From NCBI GenBank assembly GCA_959347315.1, contig OY365806.1:20908235-20972234 (forward strand): a DNA stretch of 64,000 bases. The letters are read 5' to 3'. The stretch comes from Bimastos eiseni (Eukaryota; Annelida; Clitellata; Crassiclitellata; Lumbricidae). The first letter of the stretch is position 1; every line of letters starts with the position of its first letter. A program made the position numbers and the translations under genes. Positions 47,301 through 58,000 of the stretch are shown here, piece by piece. The notes under the pieces are model-generated. The model saw nothing but the letters and a program-made list of their open reading frames with translations, was not told the origin of the DNA and did not search any database.

Positions 47301-48964
47301 CCGTCAGTGTATTCTGGTAACCAGATTAACCCCCCTGCTTTTGGCTCTACATTCCAATTTCCTTATAATGCTGCAACAACTTCTGCCGTGACAACCACTC
47401 AATCACCAACTGCTACAAATTCATTCAGTTCTGGTGAGTATGCATTGCTATTTAGCAGTTTAATGATAATGTCACTGATTTCTGCTTATTAATCTCTAGT
47501 AGATTAAGGCCATAAAACTGTATTTATGATTGGTGTAGTCAGGTCATACTAAAAAATTCAGATGTAGCAAAAGATTGTAATTGAGCGATTTTCTGTATAA
47601 TGGCATAATTTATAGTAAATGTCAAGCATTCAAGACCATGCAAGTTCCACAGATGATGACCTACCTAACAGGGAATGTGATCTTGAAATAATGGGACCTC
47701 TTTACTTTCCACAATCCCGGGATTGCCGATTGCAAATTCAAACCGTTTTGATTAAAATTACTTGATCCAGTGCATAATTCTTCCTTCACCAGTAGATGCT
47801 TAGATGACAGATATGCAGAGACCCTAGTGGCAGAGCACAGAATAGACGAGAGACTTCGAGTACAGACACGCTCTGCGGATTTAATATCCCTGAGGTGCAG
47901 GGCGTTGCAATGCTGCTGTTCTCGGACCTCATTCCAGGCCGTGATATCACTGTGAACTATCAAGTATCAATGAAGCCCTGCTGCAGTCAAGTGCCACTGC
48001 CTAATGTCTATTCTTTCAGTCATCATTGCTTGAGCTCAGAAGTGAGGTTGAACTAGACAAAGCGTATTACATTACCGTATTTGATGAGCTACAACACTAC
48101 ATCTACAACGAAGTCATTTATAAATATGTCAATTCTACTAATGTTCACTCTTGGCAGCAGGTGTTCTATGCAGCTCAAAGTTTTTACTACTAATGCTGTG
48201 TTTGTCGCGATCATTTTATCGTAAATAACTTATTAATCCCTGAACATTGAGCATTTTAACTTTTAAATTTAAGTAACAAGTTAACAACGCAATGTTCTTA
48301 AAATTGTTGATTCATTTCTAATTCTGTAATCCCCGGATTACCGAAAAAACGAAAAACCTGACAATAACAACTGGCACCAGGTGTTATGTTTGCTACCAAG
48401 ATGTGAAGCTTGCTCTACGTTTCCTGATTTTCTCTGTAAACGCAAATGTCCATTCAATCCAGGCACTTTAAAGCTTGGAGTAATTTCTGGAAAAGTAGAT
48501 ATTGATGTGGTTATAAACATGAATTGTCTGATATAACTAGCCAGCATCTTGACCTTTGAAAGTAATTAGACAAATCTGTTAGGAGGCTATACAGTGCAGG
48601 TGTCTTGGAGCTTTCCATCCATAAATAGACATGGATAAAGCATATGGTAGTCCTTATGTATGGGCCTCTTAACCCATTTGTTTGCACTCCTACATTTGTA
48701 TGTGAATGGGTCCTATAGATGAAAATAAGAGTCTTCTTTTTTTCTGTGATTGTTTCAGGTATCGGCTTCTCACAGTTTCAGAGTAATGCACAAACGATGA
48801 ATTTTGCTCAATTCCCTACACCATCCAATCCATTCAGTACTGCTCAGTCTCTGTTTGCTCCCCAAACACAGTGGCCGCCAAGATTTAGCATTGGAACAGA
48901 TGGAACAGACTCCACGGCAAAAAGTCGTTCATTAGTGAAGAGCAAAGCACGCAAAAAATCATAA
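35540..48964 (+). CDS. POM121: POM121-type pore membrane nucleoporin (9 exons)
   Basis: Integral nuclear-pore protein anchoring FG repeats at the pore membrane. Exons: 35540-36228, 37346-37570, 37997-38083, 39910-39981, 41172-41421, 42011-42139, 44093-44204, 45226-47433, 48759-48964. All phases close; 1325 aa (human about 1250). The hydrophobic segment, residues 9-31, is preceded by basic residues. Conserved blocks include YGSLGVLP (262-269) and RIAPPD (293-298), as in vertebrate POM121, then LSAM-x-ETRKR, SNKRRRLDD and APKRRH (putative NLS region). Exon 8 holds a Ser/Thr/Asn-rich region with about 14 FG dipeptides. The tail PRFSIGTDG...KSKARKKS parallels the vertebrate SFSIG...RKK C-terminus. 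The start is the first in-frame ATG; an upstream ATG at 35533 opens a 10-codon frame. Confidence 0.94.
36431..36530 (+). repeat. degenerate TTAGGG-like tandem repeat in POM121 intron 1
   Basis: Units of about 30 bp: GAGGGTCGGTTAGGGTCAGG, GAGGGTCGCCCAGGGTCAGG, AAGGGTCGTTTAGGGTCAGA. They resemble variant telomeric repeats; a shorter block lies at 32729-32775. Confidence 0.7.
38460..39306. mobile_element. TIR element with C-rich subtermini (~0.85 kb)
   Basis: CATAAATGATGTCATG at left and CATGTGACGTCATTTATG at right are inverted ends. Both subtermini are rich in CCCCTCCC. The same end architecture (TIR with ATnACGTnA, then a C-tract) is seen in the unrelated 503-bp element at 51651. Exact borders and target duplication are unclear. 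It lies in POM121 intron 3. Confidence 0.65.
39662..39841. mobile_element. 180-bp hAT-type MITE in POM121 intron 3
   Basis: Ends CAGGGCCGTACCGAG / CTCGGTACAGCCCTG, flanked by CCTGGCAA (39654-39661) and CTTGGCAA (39842-39849), a 7/8 match. It ends 68 bp before POM121 exon 4. Open frames across it on both strands are fortuitous. Confidence 0.88.
42275..42337. mobile_element. piggyBac-like 63-bp MITE, intact copy
   Basis: Perfect arms CCCTTTAACGACCAGC / GCTGGTCGTTAAAGGG, flanked on both sides by TTAA (42271-42274, 42338-42341). The interior is AT-rich. A decayed inverted copy lies at 3775-3837. Confidence 0.85.
42420..43422 (+). mobile_element. 5'-truncated non-LTR retrotransposon with broken reverse transcriptase
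   Basis: Plus-strand frames give LRYADDTTLLDG (the RT YADD box), NIKKTKIMT and FLGVLI, then after a frameshift RLVRAMIFPTVLYGCQTW, then KLGFFGHVMRADGLEKEMM and, after another shift, the GRRKRGRPRKKW-type tail. This order is typical of animal endonuclease/reverse-transcriptase LINEs. It ends in a (TAA)n tract at 43401-43422. At least two frameshifts make it inactive. It lies in POM121 intron 6. Confidence 0.88.
43690..43915 (+). mobile_element. LINE 3'-tail fragment
   Basis: ACCCTCAACTCGGGAACACC, then GAAGAGACGCTATATAATTGC, the same tail type as at 43340-43400 (CTGGGAACAC, GAAGGGGCACTATATAAAAC). It is 3' truncated without a clear microsatellite. Confidence 0.5.
44319..44347. repeat. (TA)n microsatellite
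   Basis: About 14 TA units in POM121 intron 7. The next 400 bases (44348-44760) look like unassigned repetitive DNA ending in two 16-bp units GACACTCCTAGTTAAA. Confidence 0.9.
45226..47433 (+). CDS. POM121: POM121 exon 8, FG-repeat domain
   Basis: One 2208-bp exon of 736 codons. FG dipeptides occur as FGFGQ, LFGG, NFGA, KFGA, LFGS, SFGS, SFGN, NFGT, SFGK, MFGN, GFGS and AFGS, within a low-charge S/T/N/Q/P background typical of permeability-barrier nucleoporins. FG spacing tightens in the second half. Confidence 0.95.
48759..48964 (+). CDS. POM121: POM121 terminal exon
   Basis: 68 codons and TAA. It contains NPFSTAQSLFAP and the basic tail KSKARKKS. The acceptor is TGTTTCAG, and phase 1 joins exon 8 at Gly. 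The conserved FSIG motif near the C-terminus helps identify the family. Confidence 0.92.
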
Positions 48965-49146
48965 TGCGTTGGCAGTTGAATTCAGGGCTGATGAACATTA
49001 GAGAAATGTCATGAGCTTGAATTTCTTTCAACTAATGCTGTTTCCGGACAGTTTCGATTATTATGTGAAGTCGTATTGGTGCTGCTTTCAGATCAGTGGT
49101 GCTGTGCAGAACCATTAGTACGACAGGAATGTGTGTGTGTCTGTGT

Positions 49147-49189
<43 letters not shown>

Positions 49190-50540
49190 CAACAGTTGCT
49201 AATGCTTTCATCTATGATAACTTTGTCTAAATAGGCTTTTATGATATGCTGGCAATCTGGCCAGTTATTAAAACTTAACAGTACAGCTATTTGGTTTGAA
49301 AGAACAAATGTAAGAAGTCTGCACAACCTATTGATTGCAGCTTTGTTAATTATTAAGAATGGTGCTGTGGAAGTTTTTTGAATTGGATAAGAAATAGCAT
49401 AACACACAAATTGAGGACATAAAATCGTAAACTCAACATTTCTAAAGCGTTACTTGAAAGTAAAGCCTATTTCATGAAGTTACTGTAAGTTTCTCCGTTT
49501 AATTCCATTTTTGCAAGAAACTGTCTACAGCTTGAGATTACAGATGCAGCAAGACATTTGTATGGCTTGACATAAGCAACTTTTCAGTGTGATTCAATGT
49601 GGTAGGAGAGGGCAGCTGAACTTGTTCCAGAGGGAAATGAAATGGGGTTGAACTATATGTATGAGATTGATTGTCAATGTATTGTCTATATGTTAAAAAT
49701 CTCTCTGTATTTCAGAATGCTTAAACAGAAGCATGAAAATATTGTGTAATTGTGGGATGGCAATTGAGCCCTGTTATTGAAAGTGACTGGAGCTGATGTA
49801 CAGAAGTTTCAAAGTTTGTTTAAATATTTGTTGAAGACTGGACGAACATTGTCGTTCATTGTTAATTTGTGTTAATCTGTTATTTTATATATTATTCAAA
49901 ATCTAATTCCTGTTTGAATTATTTACCAGCTGCAGTTTTAACTACTTGGAAATTTTCACTTTTGAATAGTGACAGCACAGATGAAAATGCCGTGCTATAA
50001 TAGCATTCATGGGGCCAACAACTGATGCCTGATCTTTTAAATATATTCTGTGAACCATTTTATTGTGTTTTGCAAGTCCCTGCCAACATCACCAAACATA
50101 TTTGATTGGACCCATGAAGACTTGTGAGGGTTTATGATAAAATATGTAAATGGCCTGTTAGCCCACACAGCATTTAATACGGAGTTGAAGACCACATTTT
50201 TGTCTCTAGAAACGGTACAAGAGACTTTGACATATTTAACACACGTAGAGTAAAGGGCATTAACATATGTTAGACAAACCTATTGATAACTGGGGTTGTC
50301 AACTTTGGAATGCAGAACCAGACGCAAAACAAACATACACACATTAAACAACTCAAGCAAACACTGATATAACAACACTGAAATGTCCAATTTGAAGAAG
50401 TGCAGTCCCTTAAGCTTATGAAGTGCTAGCAACCTCATTCTCTTAGCCTTGGGATATGATGGTAGGTGGTCAATTAATAGACCATCCTCTCATCACCCTC
50501 TCATCTTCCAACCAAACAGTGTTTAGGCTGTGTACTCATA
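48965..50540 (+). other. POM121 3' untranslated region and following intergenic DNA
   Basis: No further gene is recognised. A possible ATTAAA signal is near 49266. A (TG)n microsatellite occupies 49131-49187. Confidence 0.4.
49131..49187. repeat. (TG)n microsatellite
   Basis: About 28 TG units with two CTG interruptions, within or just past the POM121 3' untranslated region. Confidence 0.95.
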
Positions 50541-50650
50541 GGATTCATAGCCGAGTTGGTTAGGGGCGCATGTGGCGCTGAAATTTCTGTCCTGGTGGGG
50601 ATTTTAACCCCGACTGACTGTAAAGCACGTTTAACCACTGCACTTGAGCA
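50541..50650 (+). mobile_element. tRNA-derived SINE head
   Basis: TAGCCGAGTTGG (50548-50559) is a near-perfect A box. GGGGATTTTAACCCC about 40 bases on is a degraded B box. A 3' body is not delimited. Confidence 0.55.
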
Positions 50651-50852
50651 CCCATGTCTAATTTGAACTGAACGAAAGTAGTAGAGAATTGGATAAACTT
50701 TTGCTTTCAACTGTCTAGTAATTCAAAAAACACATCAATGCCACACGTAAATCACTTATTTAAAATGTTTCAAAATTTGTATCCTTAGACCCAATGCTTT
50801 AAACTTAACTGCCTTATATAGTCACTGTTATGCTTTTTAATATAGCACGCAA

Positions 50853-51385
50853 TGCTCTGAGCAATTTCAAAGGTTCACAGCCTTGACTTGAACATGGTAG
50901 TCATTATAATATGAATTACCAGTATGCAATCGCCAAGTGTATGCTGAAATTACGAATGAGCTGCAATCACCACCAACATGTAACTTTGCCACCACAAACG
51001 CAGTAACACCTGTTAAATGAAAGTCCTATTACCTTGAAATTAGGGAGTCATGTTCTCTGTCGCTTATGGTGATCGCAGTCAGTGGGATTGTTTGAGAATA
51101 TGAAATCTGCACATCTGTGAACTTACAGAAAACCCCAAAATAGACAGATTAGTGGCTAAAATATATGACAATCAATTAATTTAAACTGTTCATCGATTAT
51201 AAAAACCAGTTGCAAGACATTTGCACCAGCTGACACAGAAGAGGTTATCAAGCTCAACACTCTTCCCATTCACTGTCTTCCAAACTCATTACTTTTGTGC
51301 CGGTGCTGTGGTACAGTAACAGATTGATACTTCTGATTTCTCATGTTCAAAACCCAGCAGGTCATATAAAATTGATAAATGTTTG
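50853..51385 (+). repeat. direct duplication, copy 1 (lacks the dioxygenase exon)
   Basis: It shares long blocks with 54223-55085, including TGCTCTGAGCAATTTCAAAG, ATGAATTACCAGTATGCAAT, CACCAACATGTAACTTTGCC and CCTATTACCTTGAAATTAGG. Copy 1 has only about 45 bases where copy 2 holds some 300 bases of the dioxygenase last exon and adjoining intron. Confidence 0.85.
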
Positions 51386-51650
51386 TGAAACTCATAAGAA
51401 TCCAGCTGTTAAATATGTAGGTAGGCCTATACTAATTTCTGATAGGCTGAAAACCTTTGGTTGCAAAGAAAATCTACACTTTAGAAATATACATCAGGGC
51501 CGTAACCAACTTCTGTAGTAGACTCCAAAGCACCATAAGCTCAGAATGCTATTTTTAATTAAAACGAAGTAGGAAAGTAGACTTCTGTAGCATGTAGCAG
51601 ACTACTGCAGTAAACTCCTAGTTGACTCCAAATCACCAAACAGAGCATTA

Positions 51651-52153
51651 GGGACCCATCCATATATTACGTAGGTAATGATCGTATTTTCCCCCTCCCC
51701 TTGTTGCACTGCGTACATTTTTGGACCTCTCTCCATGCGTACTTAGGCTTTACATCTGAGCTCAACCCACCTCCACCTTTACAAATGTTATACCGCTAAA
51801 GACATCTAGCTTATAAAACGTTGATTCTACCATAGGATATTTAATTATGTTAAGCTTCATATTTCACAGCTTAAATTTGTTAACTTATGAAAAAATAAAA
51901 CGCTAACAACATTTAGCCTACATTTAAAAGTTCTAATACTACATAAAATTTATTAAGCAATCTGTAATGGGGTTTTCAGTTCTGATTTCAATATTCCATA
52001 TAAATGTGGACGTCGTCATTAGACATTTATATTTGAGTACGTAGCCTACACATTTTTCGGGGCCCCTCTCGACACCATACACACCCGTACGCAAAATTGC
52101 CGATATTAAAAAACCCCTCCCCCTCACTGCGTACGTAGTATGTGGATGGGCCC
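51651..52153. mobile_element. 503-bp MITE with TA target duplication
   Basis: Ends GGGACCCATCCATATATTAC / GTAGTATGTGGATGGGCCC are inverted copies, with TA on both sides (51649-51650, 52154-52155). C-rich subtermini match the plan of the 38460 element. It interrupts the 55-bp minisatellite: joining the flanks recreates a unit. A TA duplication and ends of this kind would suit an ISL2EU- or Tc1-like group; assignment is tentative. Confidence 0.85.
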
Positions 52154-52159
52154 TAGATA

Positions 52160-52725
52160 TCTGCAGTAAGCTCTCAGGGTAGTAGACTCCAATGCACCAA
52201 GGAGAGCAGTATTAACTTCTGCAGTAAACTCCTTCCATAGACTCCAATGCACCAAGAAGAGCAGTATTGATTTCTGCAGTAAACTCCTTCCATAGACTCC
52301 AATGCACCAAGAAGAGCAGTATTGATTTCTGCAGTAAACTCATTCAGTAGACTCCAATGCCCCAAGGAGAGCAGTATTGATTTCTGCAGTAAACTCCTTC
52401 AGTAGACTCCAATGCACCAAGGAGAGTAGTATTAACTTCTGCAGTAAACTCCTTCCATAGACTCCAATCCCCCAAGGAGAGCAGTATTGATTTCTGCAGT
52501 AAACTCCTTCCGTAGACTCCAATGCCCCAAGGAGAGCAGTATTGATTTCTGCAGTAAACTCCTTCAGTAGACTCCAATGCACCAAGGAGAGTAGTATTAA
52601 TTTCTGCAGTAAACTCCTTCAGTAGACTCCAATGCACCAAGGAGAGTAGTATTAATTTCTGCAGTAAACTCCTTCAGTAGACTCCAATGCACCAATGAGA
52701 GCAGTATAGACTTCTGCAATCAACC
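52160..52725 (-). repeat. 55-bp minisatellite, about 10 units
   Basis: TTCTGCAGTAAACTCC begins units at 52217, 52272, 52327, 52382, 52437, 52492, 52547, 52602 and 52657, exactly 55 bp apart. Diverged units lie at 51505-51648 on the far side of the MITE. Because 55 is not a multiple of 3, minus-strand translation cycles through three peptide phases; it is not a gene. Confidence 0.97.
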
Positions 52726-52734
52726 CATGTATTA

Positions 52735-53260
52735 GACTTCTGCAGTAGATTCCTGTAGTCTCCAATAACATTGAATATCAGACCAACTTGACGATAGTCT
52801 CAGTGGCTAACTAACGAGTAGGCCAACTTTGTAATGCTACGGAACTAAAAACCTTAAAGATTAACTTTTTGAATTTCTAAGGCGAAAAGCAGTTGGTCGT
52901 TCTTATCCAAGGACAAGCGCAGCCAGTTGTTCAACAAGTCATTCTCGCCTAAGGACAGGTCACAGGAGCAGCAAGTTGTTCAACAGCCCAGGTTGTTGTC
53001 ACCCAAGGACAATTTCTGCTGCCAGTTTCCTTCGGTTCGGCTCCTTATAGAATGGTTGGCCTATTCTATTATTTCGTTTTGTGGTTTGACTTAAATAATA
53101 AACTGTCAAATCTCTGAAATATTACTAATTAATGTAATGCAAAGACATGTCGGGTTTAAAATCATTGTCAGAAATTCTCCAGTAGAAGTTCTAATCGGAG
53201 GCGCTCCCAGTTCAACCTAGACTATAAAAGCAATTTGTAAACAAAGGTGCATTACTCCTT
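52735..53260. other. intergenic DNA with a small internal repeat
   Basis: Between 52890 and 53030 a ~50-bp unit (CCAAGGACAAGCGCAGCCAG..., CCTAAGGACAGGTCACAGG...) is repeated about two and a half times, with GTTGTTCAACA in both units. One frame reads as Gln/Ser-rich peptide but contains stops. Confidence 0.45.
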
Positions 53261-53261
53261 G

Positions 53262-53493
53262 ACAGCAGTCATATCTCAACGGGAGTGTGCTTCAAGTGGC
53301 AGGGCCAACAACTGAGAAGGAACAGCGCGCCGCTGCTCAATTGGTCGTGGTGCTTGCGCGAGACGAAGATATCGACAGACCAGCGAGGCTATTCTATAAT
53401 CAATTCATTAAGAGATGGGAGGCTAAATACCATGCATCTAGGCTAGTCCAAGACAGAAATGTATATAAAAAAGTGCCCAATAACATAAGGTGA
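53262..53493 (+). CDS. candidate internal exon of an unrecognised gene
   Basis: An acceptor-like CTTGACAG is followed by an open frame of about 77 codons (EKEQRAAAQLVVVLARDEDIDR..., then KVPNNIR) ending at a good donor, ATAAG|GTGAGC. It has coding-like character (charged, few rare residues) but no in-frame ATG. A possible next exon at 54044-54070 would end within nine codons. No family is recognised; it could be a relic. Confidence 0.3.
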
Positions 53494-54222
53494 GCAGCAG
53501 AGGTCAAGTGCATTCATGTGTGGGATTCAATTATAAGCTTATGTCTGTTCCTTTATTTTTATAGTCGAAGATTGAGGTTGCATGCATTTACATTCGTAGA
53601 TTGGACCCAACTTCAGAAATATCAGCAGACTGGTTGTGCCTTCTGATTCGTAACTAATATTATTCTCTTGAAGCTATGTTAATCTTATGGCAATGTAGGC
53701 CTAATGATCAAGTCAATGATTTTGTGACTGTGTTACTAATAAATTTTTTTAATATCTGCATTGTGTTGTGAACTCGAAGGAAACCAACCAAAAGACTGAA
53801 CTTAGCTTTTTCTTTGTATAAATTCATGTTTCTTCCAAATAAATTTTTCTTTTGTAGAAGTTATGTCCTCATTTTACACATAATTATATTTCAGTTTGCC
53901 TGTGCTATGACTATGAGGTCATCGGTGAAATCAATTTATGTCACTGAAGCGATATGCTGTAATAGTCAAATAATTTGGAATGCCAACACGATATTGTACC
54001 TTGAATCATACTTCAATTTTGTTCGCATCTTTTTTACAGAATCCTTTGGAGAGGTGCTGGAAGTTAGACTGAGAATGTCAAGAAGGAAGGCATATGCTAT
54101 GATGTCGTCCTAAGCTGAGGCAAAAAAGACATGTTGTTTTCTTTAGGACTGTGTAACATTCAGTTAGTGCTATCCTGTTTGTCGGGTACAATCTTATCTA
54201 ATGACTTCATTTCTACTAGTTT

Positions 54223-55085
54223 TGCTCTGAGCAATTTCAAAGTTTCAGAAATGTGGCAACCATCATGCCATAGTATGTTGGAACCCTGTGCACAATAATC
54301 TTCGATGTAAATTTTTCACCATTAGCAACCTCGTGTGCCATGAGACCATGAAGTAGAACGAAACCTTTTGCGCCACAAGCCATTGCATTTGGATCCTGCT
54401 TGACAGCCTCTGACAAATACACATGTGATGCTTTTGGATCCCAGAATTTTGTCATCGAATCTGTTGGACTGAAAACACACAAGAATCGTTTTAACATGCA
54501 AAAACAATTTGAGATAAAGTTTATATGTAAAAAACGTCACAACCTGGACTTTGTAGTCATTTGAAAATATGAATTACCAGTATGCAATTGCCAAGTGCTG
54601 AAATTACGAATGAGCTGCAATCACCACCAACATGTAACTTTGCCACCACAAATGCAGTAACAGTTGTTAAATGAAAGTCCTATTACCTTGAAATTAGGGA
54701 GTCATGTCCTCTGTCACATGGTGATTGCAGTCAGTGGGATTGCTTGAGAATATGAAATTTGCACATCTGTGAACTTAAAGAAAAACCCCAAAATAGACGG
54801 ATTACTGGCTAAACTACATGACAATTAATCAATCTAAACTGTTTGTTGACTATCAAAATCAGTTGCTAGATATTCCTCACAAAAAATTTCAAAAATTCGT
54901 GCTTCTACTTTGCACCAGCTGACACAGGATAGGGGTTATGTCCAGCTCAACACTCTTCCCATTTACTGCCCTCTAAACTCATAACTATGTGCCTGTGATA
55001 CAGCAACAGATGCAAGATTGATAATCCTCTGATTTCTTAGTGTCATGTTCAAACCCAACAGGTCAATGAAACTGATAAATCTTAG
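54223..55085 (+). repeat. direct duplication, copy 2 (contains the dioxygenase last exon)
   Basis: Partner of 50853-51385, about 3.4 kb away in the same orientation. The shared start TGCTCTGAGCAATTTCAAAG overlaps the last codons and stop of the dioxygenase gene (antisense). Confidence 0.85.
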
Positions 55086-58000
55086 TCAGACTTGCATGAA
55101 AACATTTATTGAAATTGCTTCAATTTTTAACTATGGGCTTGTCAAAGTTTTTGAATGAAATGTTCATGCAGGTATGTAATAAATGAGTGATGAGTTCAAT
55201 CTTTTCCACCTGTTTAATAATACCTACTTAAGTGGATCCTGGACCCAAGCAGTAATAGCTGCTTCAAATGCGTCCGACCCTTCCTTGTTCCCTTGCATTT
55301 GGTAACTGAAACAAACAGATAACTATCTTCCCTTGATTTAGGCCTATACACTTACTACAATAAATACCAGATTAAGAACAACCACACCAAGCACTTGAAA
55401 GCCGTTCCATTCAATTCTAGATCTGTTGTCAGGATATTCTGTTGCTAGGTTTAGAAGTCATCTGCTGAATCACTCAAAGAGTTGCTATAAAATCTATGAT
55501 TAAAAGTACCATTTCACCTACAGTAATTATAAAACAAGTGCTGCCAAATTGAACTTCTTAAAATAATAAAAAGAGTAAAGTTCTTCCCTTCACACAACAG
55601 CAGTCACATGCAGATGGATAAACATCTAGGATACCCAGGCTCAATCTGGACAATTAGTATATATAATGGATTGGATTTACTAACATATTAGTACAGCAAT
55701 AACAATTGATGCTATACAAAACATCTGCTTGTTGAGCATGAAAATAGTTGATGTTTCACTTGAATAAATTGCTGAGAAATGAAGCTACATGGTGGACTGT
55801 TGTCTGTTTGGTAGCTTGTAGTTTAAGTTACAAATCCAATTAAGAACTTTGGGCATGTTTATGCATACATCTCTCTCCATATCCAAGCAGTGTAATTTAG
55901 TATCAGGGAACTCCAAGGCTTCACATATCTAACACTTTGGTATATTTTGCTTCCAGGGCAGCCTTATGGAGAAATTAAGAAAGCAAAGAGCAATCAGAAA
56001 ATCACACTGACAATCAACTAACAATTTCAGAACATGGATGATTTTTACTAGCACTAATAAGTTCTGATGATAGGTTAGCTACAATTTAAAAGAAGTTTTG
56101 ACTAAGCTTGTTCTTTAAAGATATGACCAAGCTTAAAGCGAAACCTTGGATCTGGTAGGTAAAGCGGATTTTTGCAGACGGTAGGATGGTGGTGTGCAAG
56201 ATCACCACTGATAACAACTACCACTTTTTCTGTGAGTTTTTCTATAAACTCGGCCAGCTTTTTCCCAGCATCCAACCTCCAGTCTTCAATAGTAGATGGC
56301 TTAGGCTTGAAGTCATTTGTTGTGATCACATATTTTGTATCTGAAAAGAACCATAACAAAGGTAACAGCATAAAGAGGCATGTTCAGAAAAATCACGCAT
56401 ACAATCCAGGCTCTAGGGGATACAATTCTGATTCTCAAGATCAACAATAACATTTTCTTTCTCATTCATTTGTCTCAGTGTTTGAAGCTGTAATTGCACT
56501 GTTCTTTATATCAGACTCCTTAGAACTAATTTTTTGTATTTTGCTTCAAGCAAAATTAGATTTAAATCTTGGGCATCATCAGTAAATCCTATGACACCAG
56601 ACACATGGACTAAATTTTCTCTACAACAATAAATTAAGTTAAAATAATAATCATGTAAAAATTTAAAAAAATTAATAAGTGTCAGAATACCTGCGCCGAT
56701 GTATTTTTGAAGGTACCACATGGGAATAACCTCTCCCCAACGCAGTTTGCATTCCAGACCACCAAAACTTTGTATTCCTTGCACAGGTATTCCACTAGAC
56801 TCAAAGAAAGTCTTTAGCTCCTGTGATTTGCTGGAGTCTAACCTAGCAGAAACCTATAACAAAAAACAGACATAGTCAATACAATACCCATCACGAGTTA
56901 CCTCATATATTCTATAGCAGTGATTACCTACCTGCCTGTCATGAGAACTTTGCAAGTGTACCACGGAAAAATTCTAACATGTTATTAATGAATAATGATT
57001 CAAAACAAAACTCTACAAAAGAGATTTAATTCGAATGGTTTTTTAGAAGCAAACCTATATTAGAGAATTCTAATTATTAGAACAGACTAGGTCACTAGAC
57101 TAGAGTATTATTAGACAATTACAAAATTCAAATTAGAATATTATTAGATAATAATGACAAATAGATTTTAAAAAATAGGAAGTATCGTCAGATGTGATGC
57201 AAAAATTTTCATTCATTCTTAGTGTTCAAGCCAAAAAAGCTTGGGAATCACTGTTCTATAATCTACAACATATAGAAAAGGAGATGTAAAACCTGACTAT
57301 ATATTTGATTCTTATAAATCATAAAGCAAATTAACCTGGAGGCTAAGTAAACATCCCAAGACTAGAGGTTCAAGGTATTACACTGCTGCATAAAATATGC
57401 AGAAGATTTTCCAAAAGTAAGAGTTTATTCATTTTAATGCTGTAGAAACATAATACAGCAAATGCCTACCAAATGATTGCAAATCATATGCTAATGAGGT
57501 CTCTTATCGGCCCATTATATCTCAAGATCTTGTTCTTGAAATCATATAGTCACAATTCAACCAAGCAATGCTTGTTAACTTAATATGATGGGCCCATGAT
57601 TCATGCCTCTATCTCAGAGGTGAAAAGCTTATGTGACCACCTCTTTCAAATGACAATCATTAGAATTTAGCCAATCTCCTCACAGCTATAGAAATAAAAT
57701 CATCAACATGCCATGCTATCATGGTCAAGAGGACTTAATCAACAGAAATCAATATAAATACATCTATAGATGCTTAAATCTTACAGTGAATTCACTCCAT
57801 TCATCATTCCAGAGTGCATTCCCACTGGCAGTGTCACTTATATAGATTCCTAAGGCATCTGAAAGAGCTACTCCATGTGGACTGTTCAGAATGATAAGGT
57901 CTGGCTTCATATCTGCTACCATCTTTCCAGCAGCACACATGCCTTGATACAGCTGCCTCAAAAACATAGACATAAACCATCTCATGCAAAAATTATAACC

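Noticed and set aside
47661..47963. 100-aa minus-strand frame in the last POM121 intron
   Set aside because: No domain, no splice-site support and no conserved motif; probably chance.
49093..49407. 104-aa minus-strand frame with HT runs
   Set aside because: Read-through of the (TG)n microsatellite after POM121.
52174..52640. Overlapping minus-strand frames encoding a repeated peptide
   Set aside because: They are translations of the 55-bp minisatellite; the unit is not a multiple of 3, so all frames look alike.
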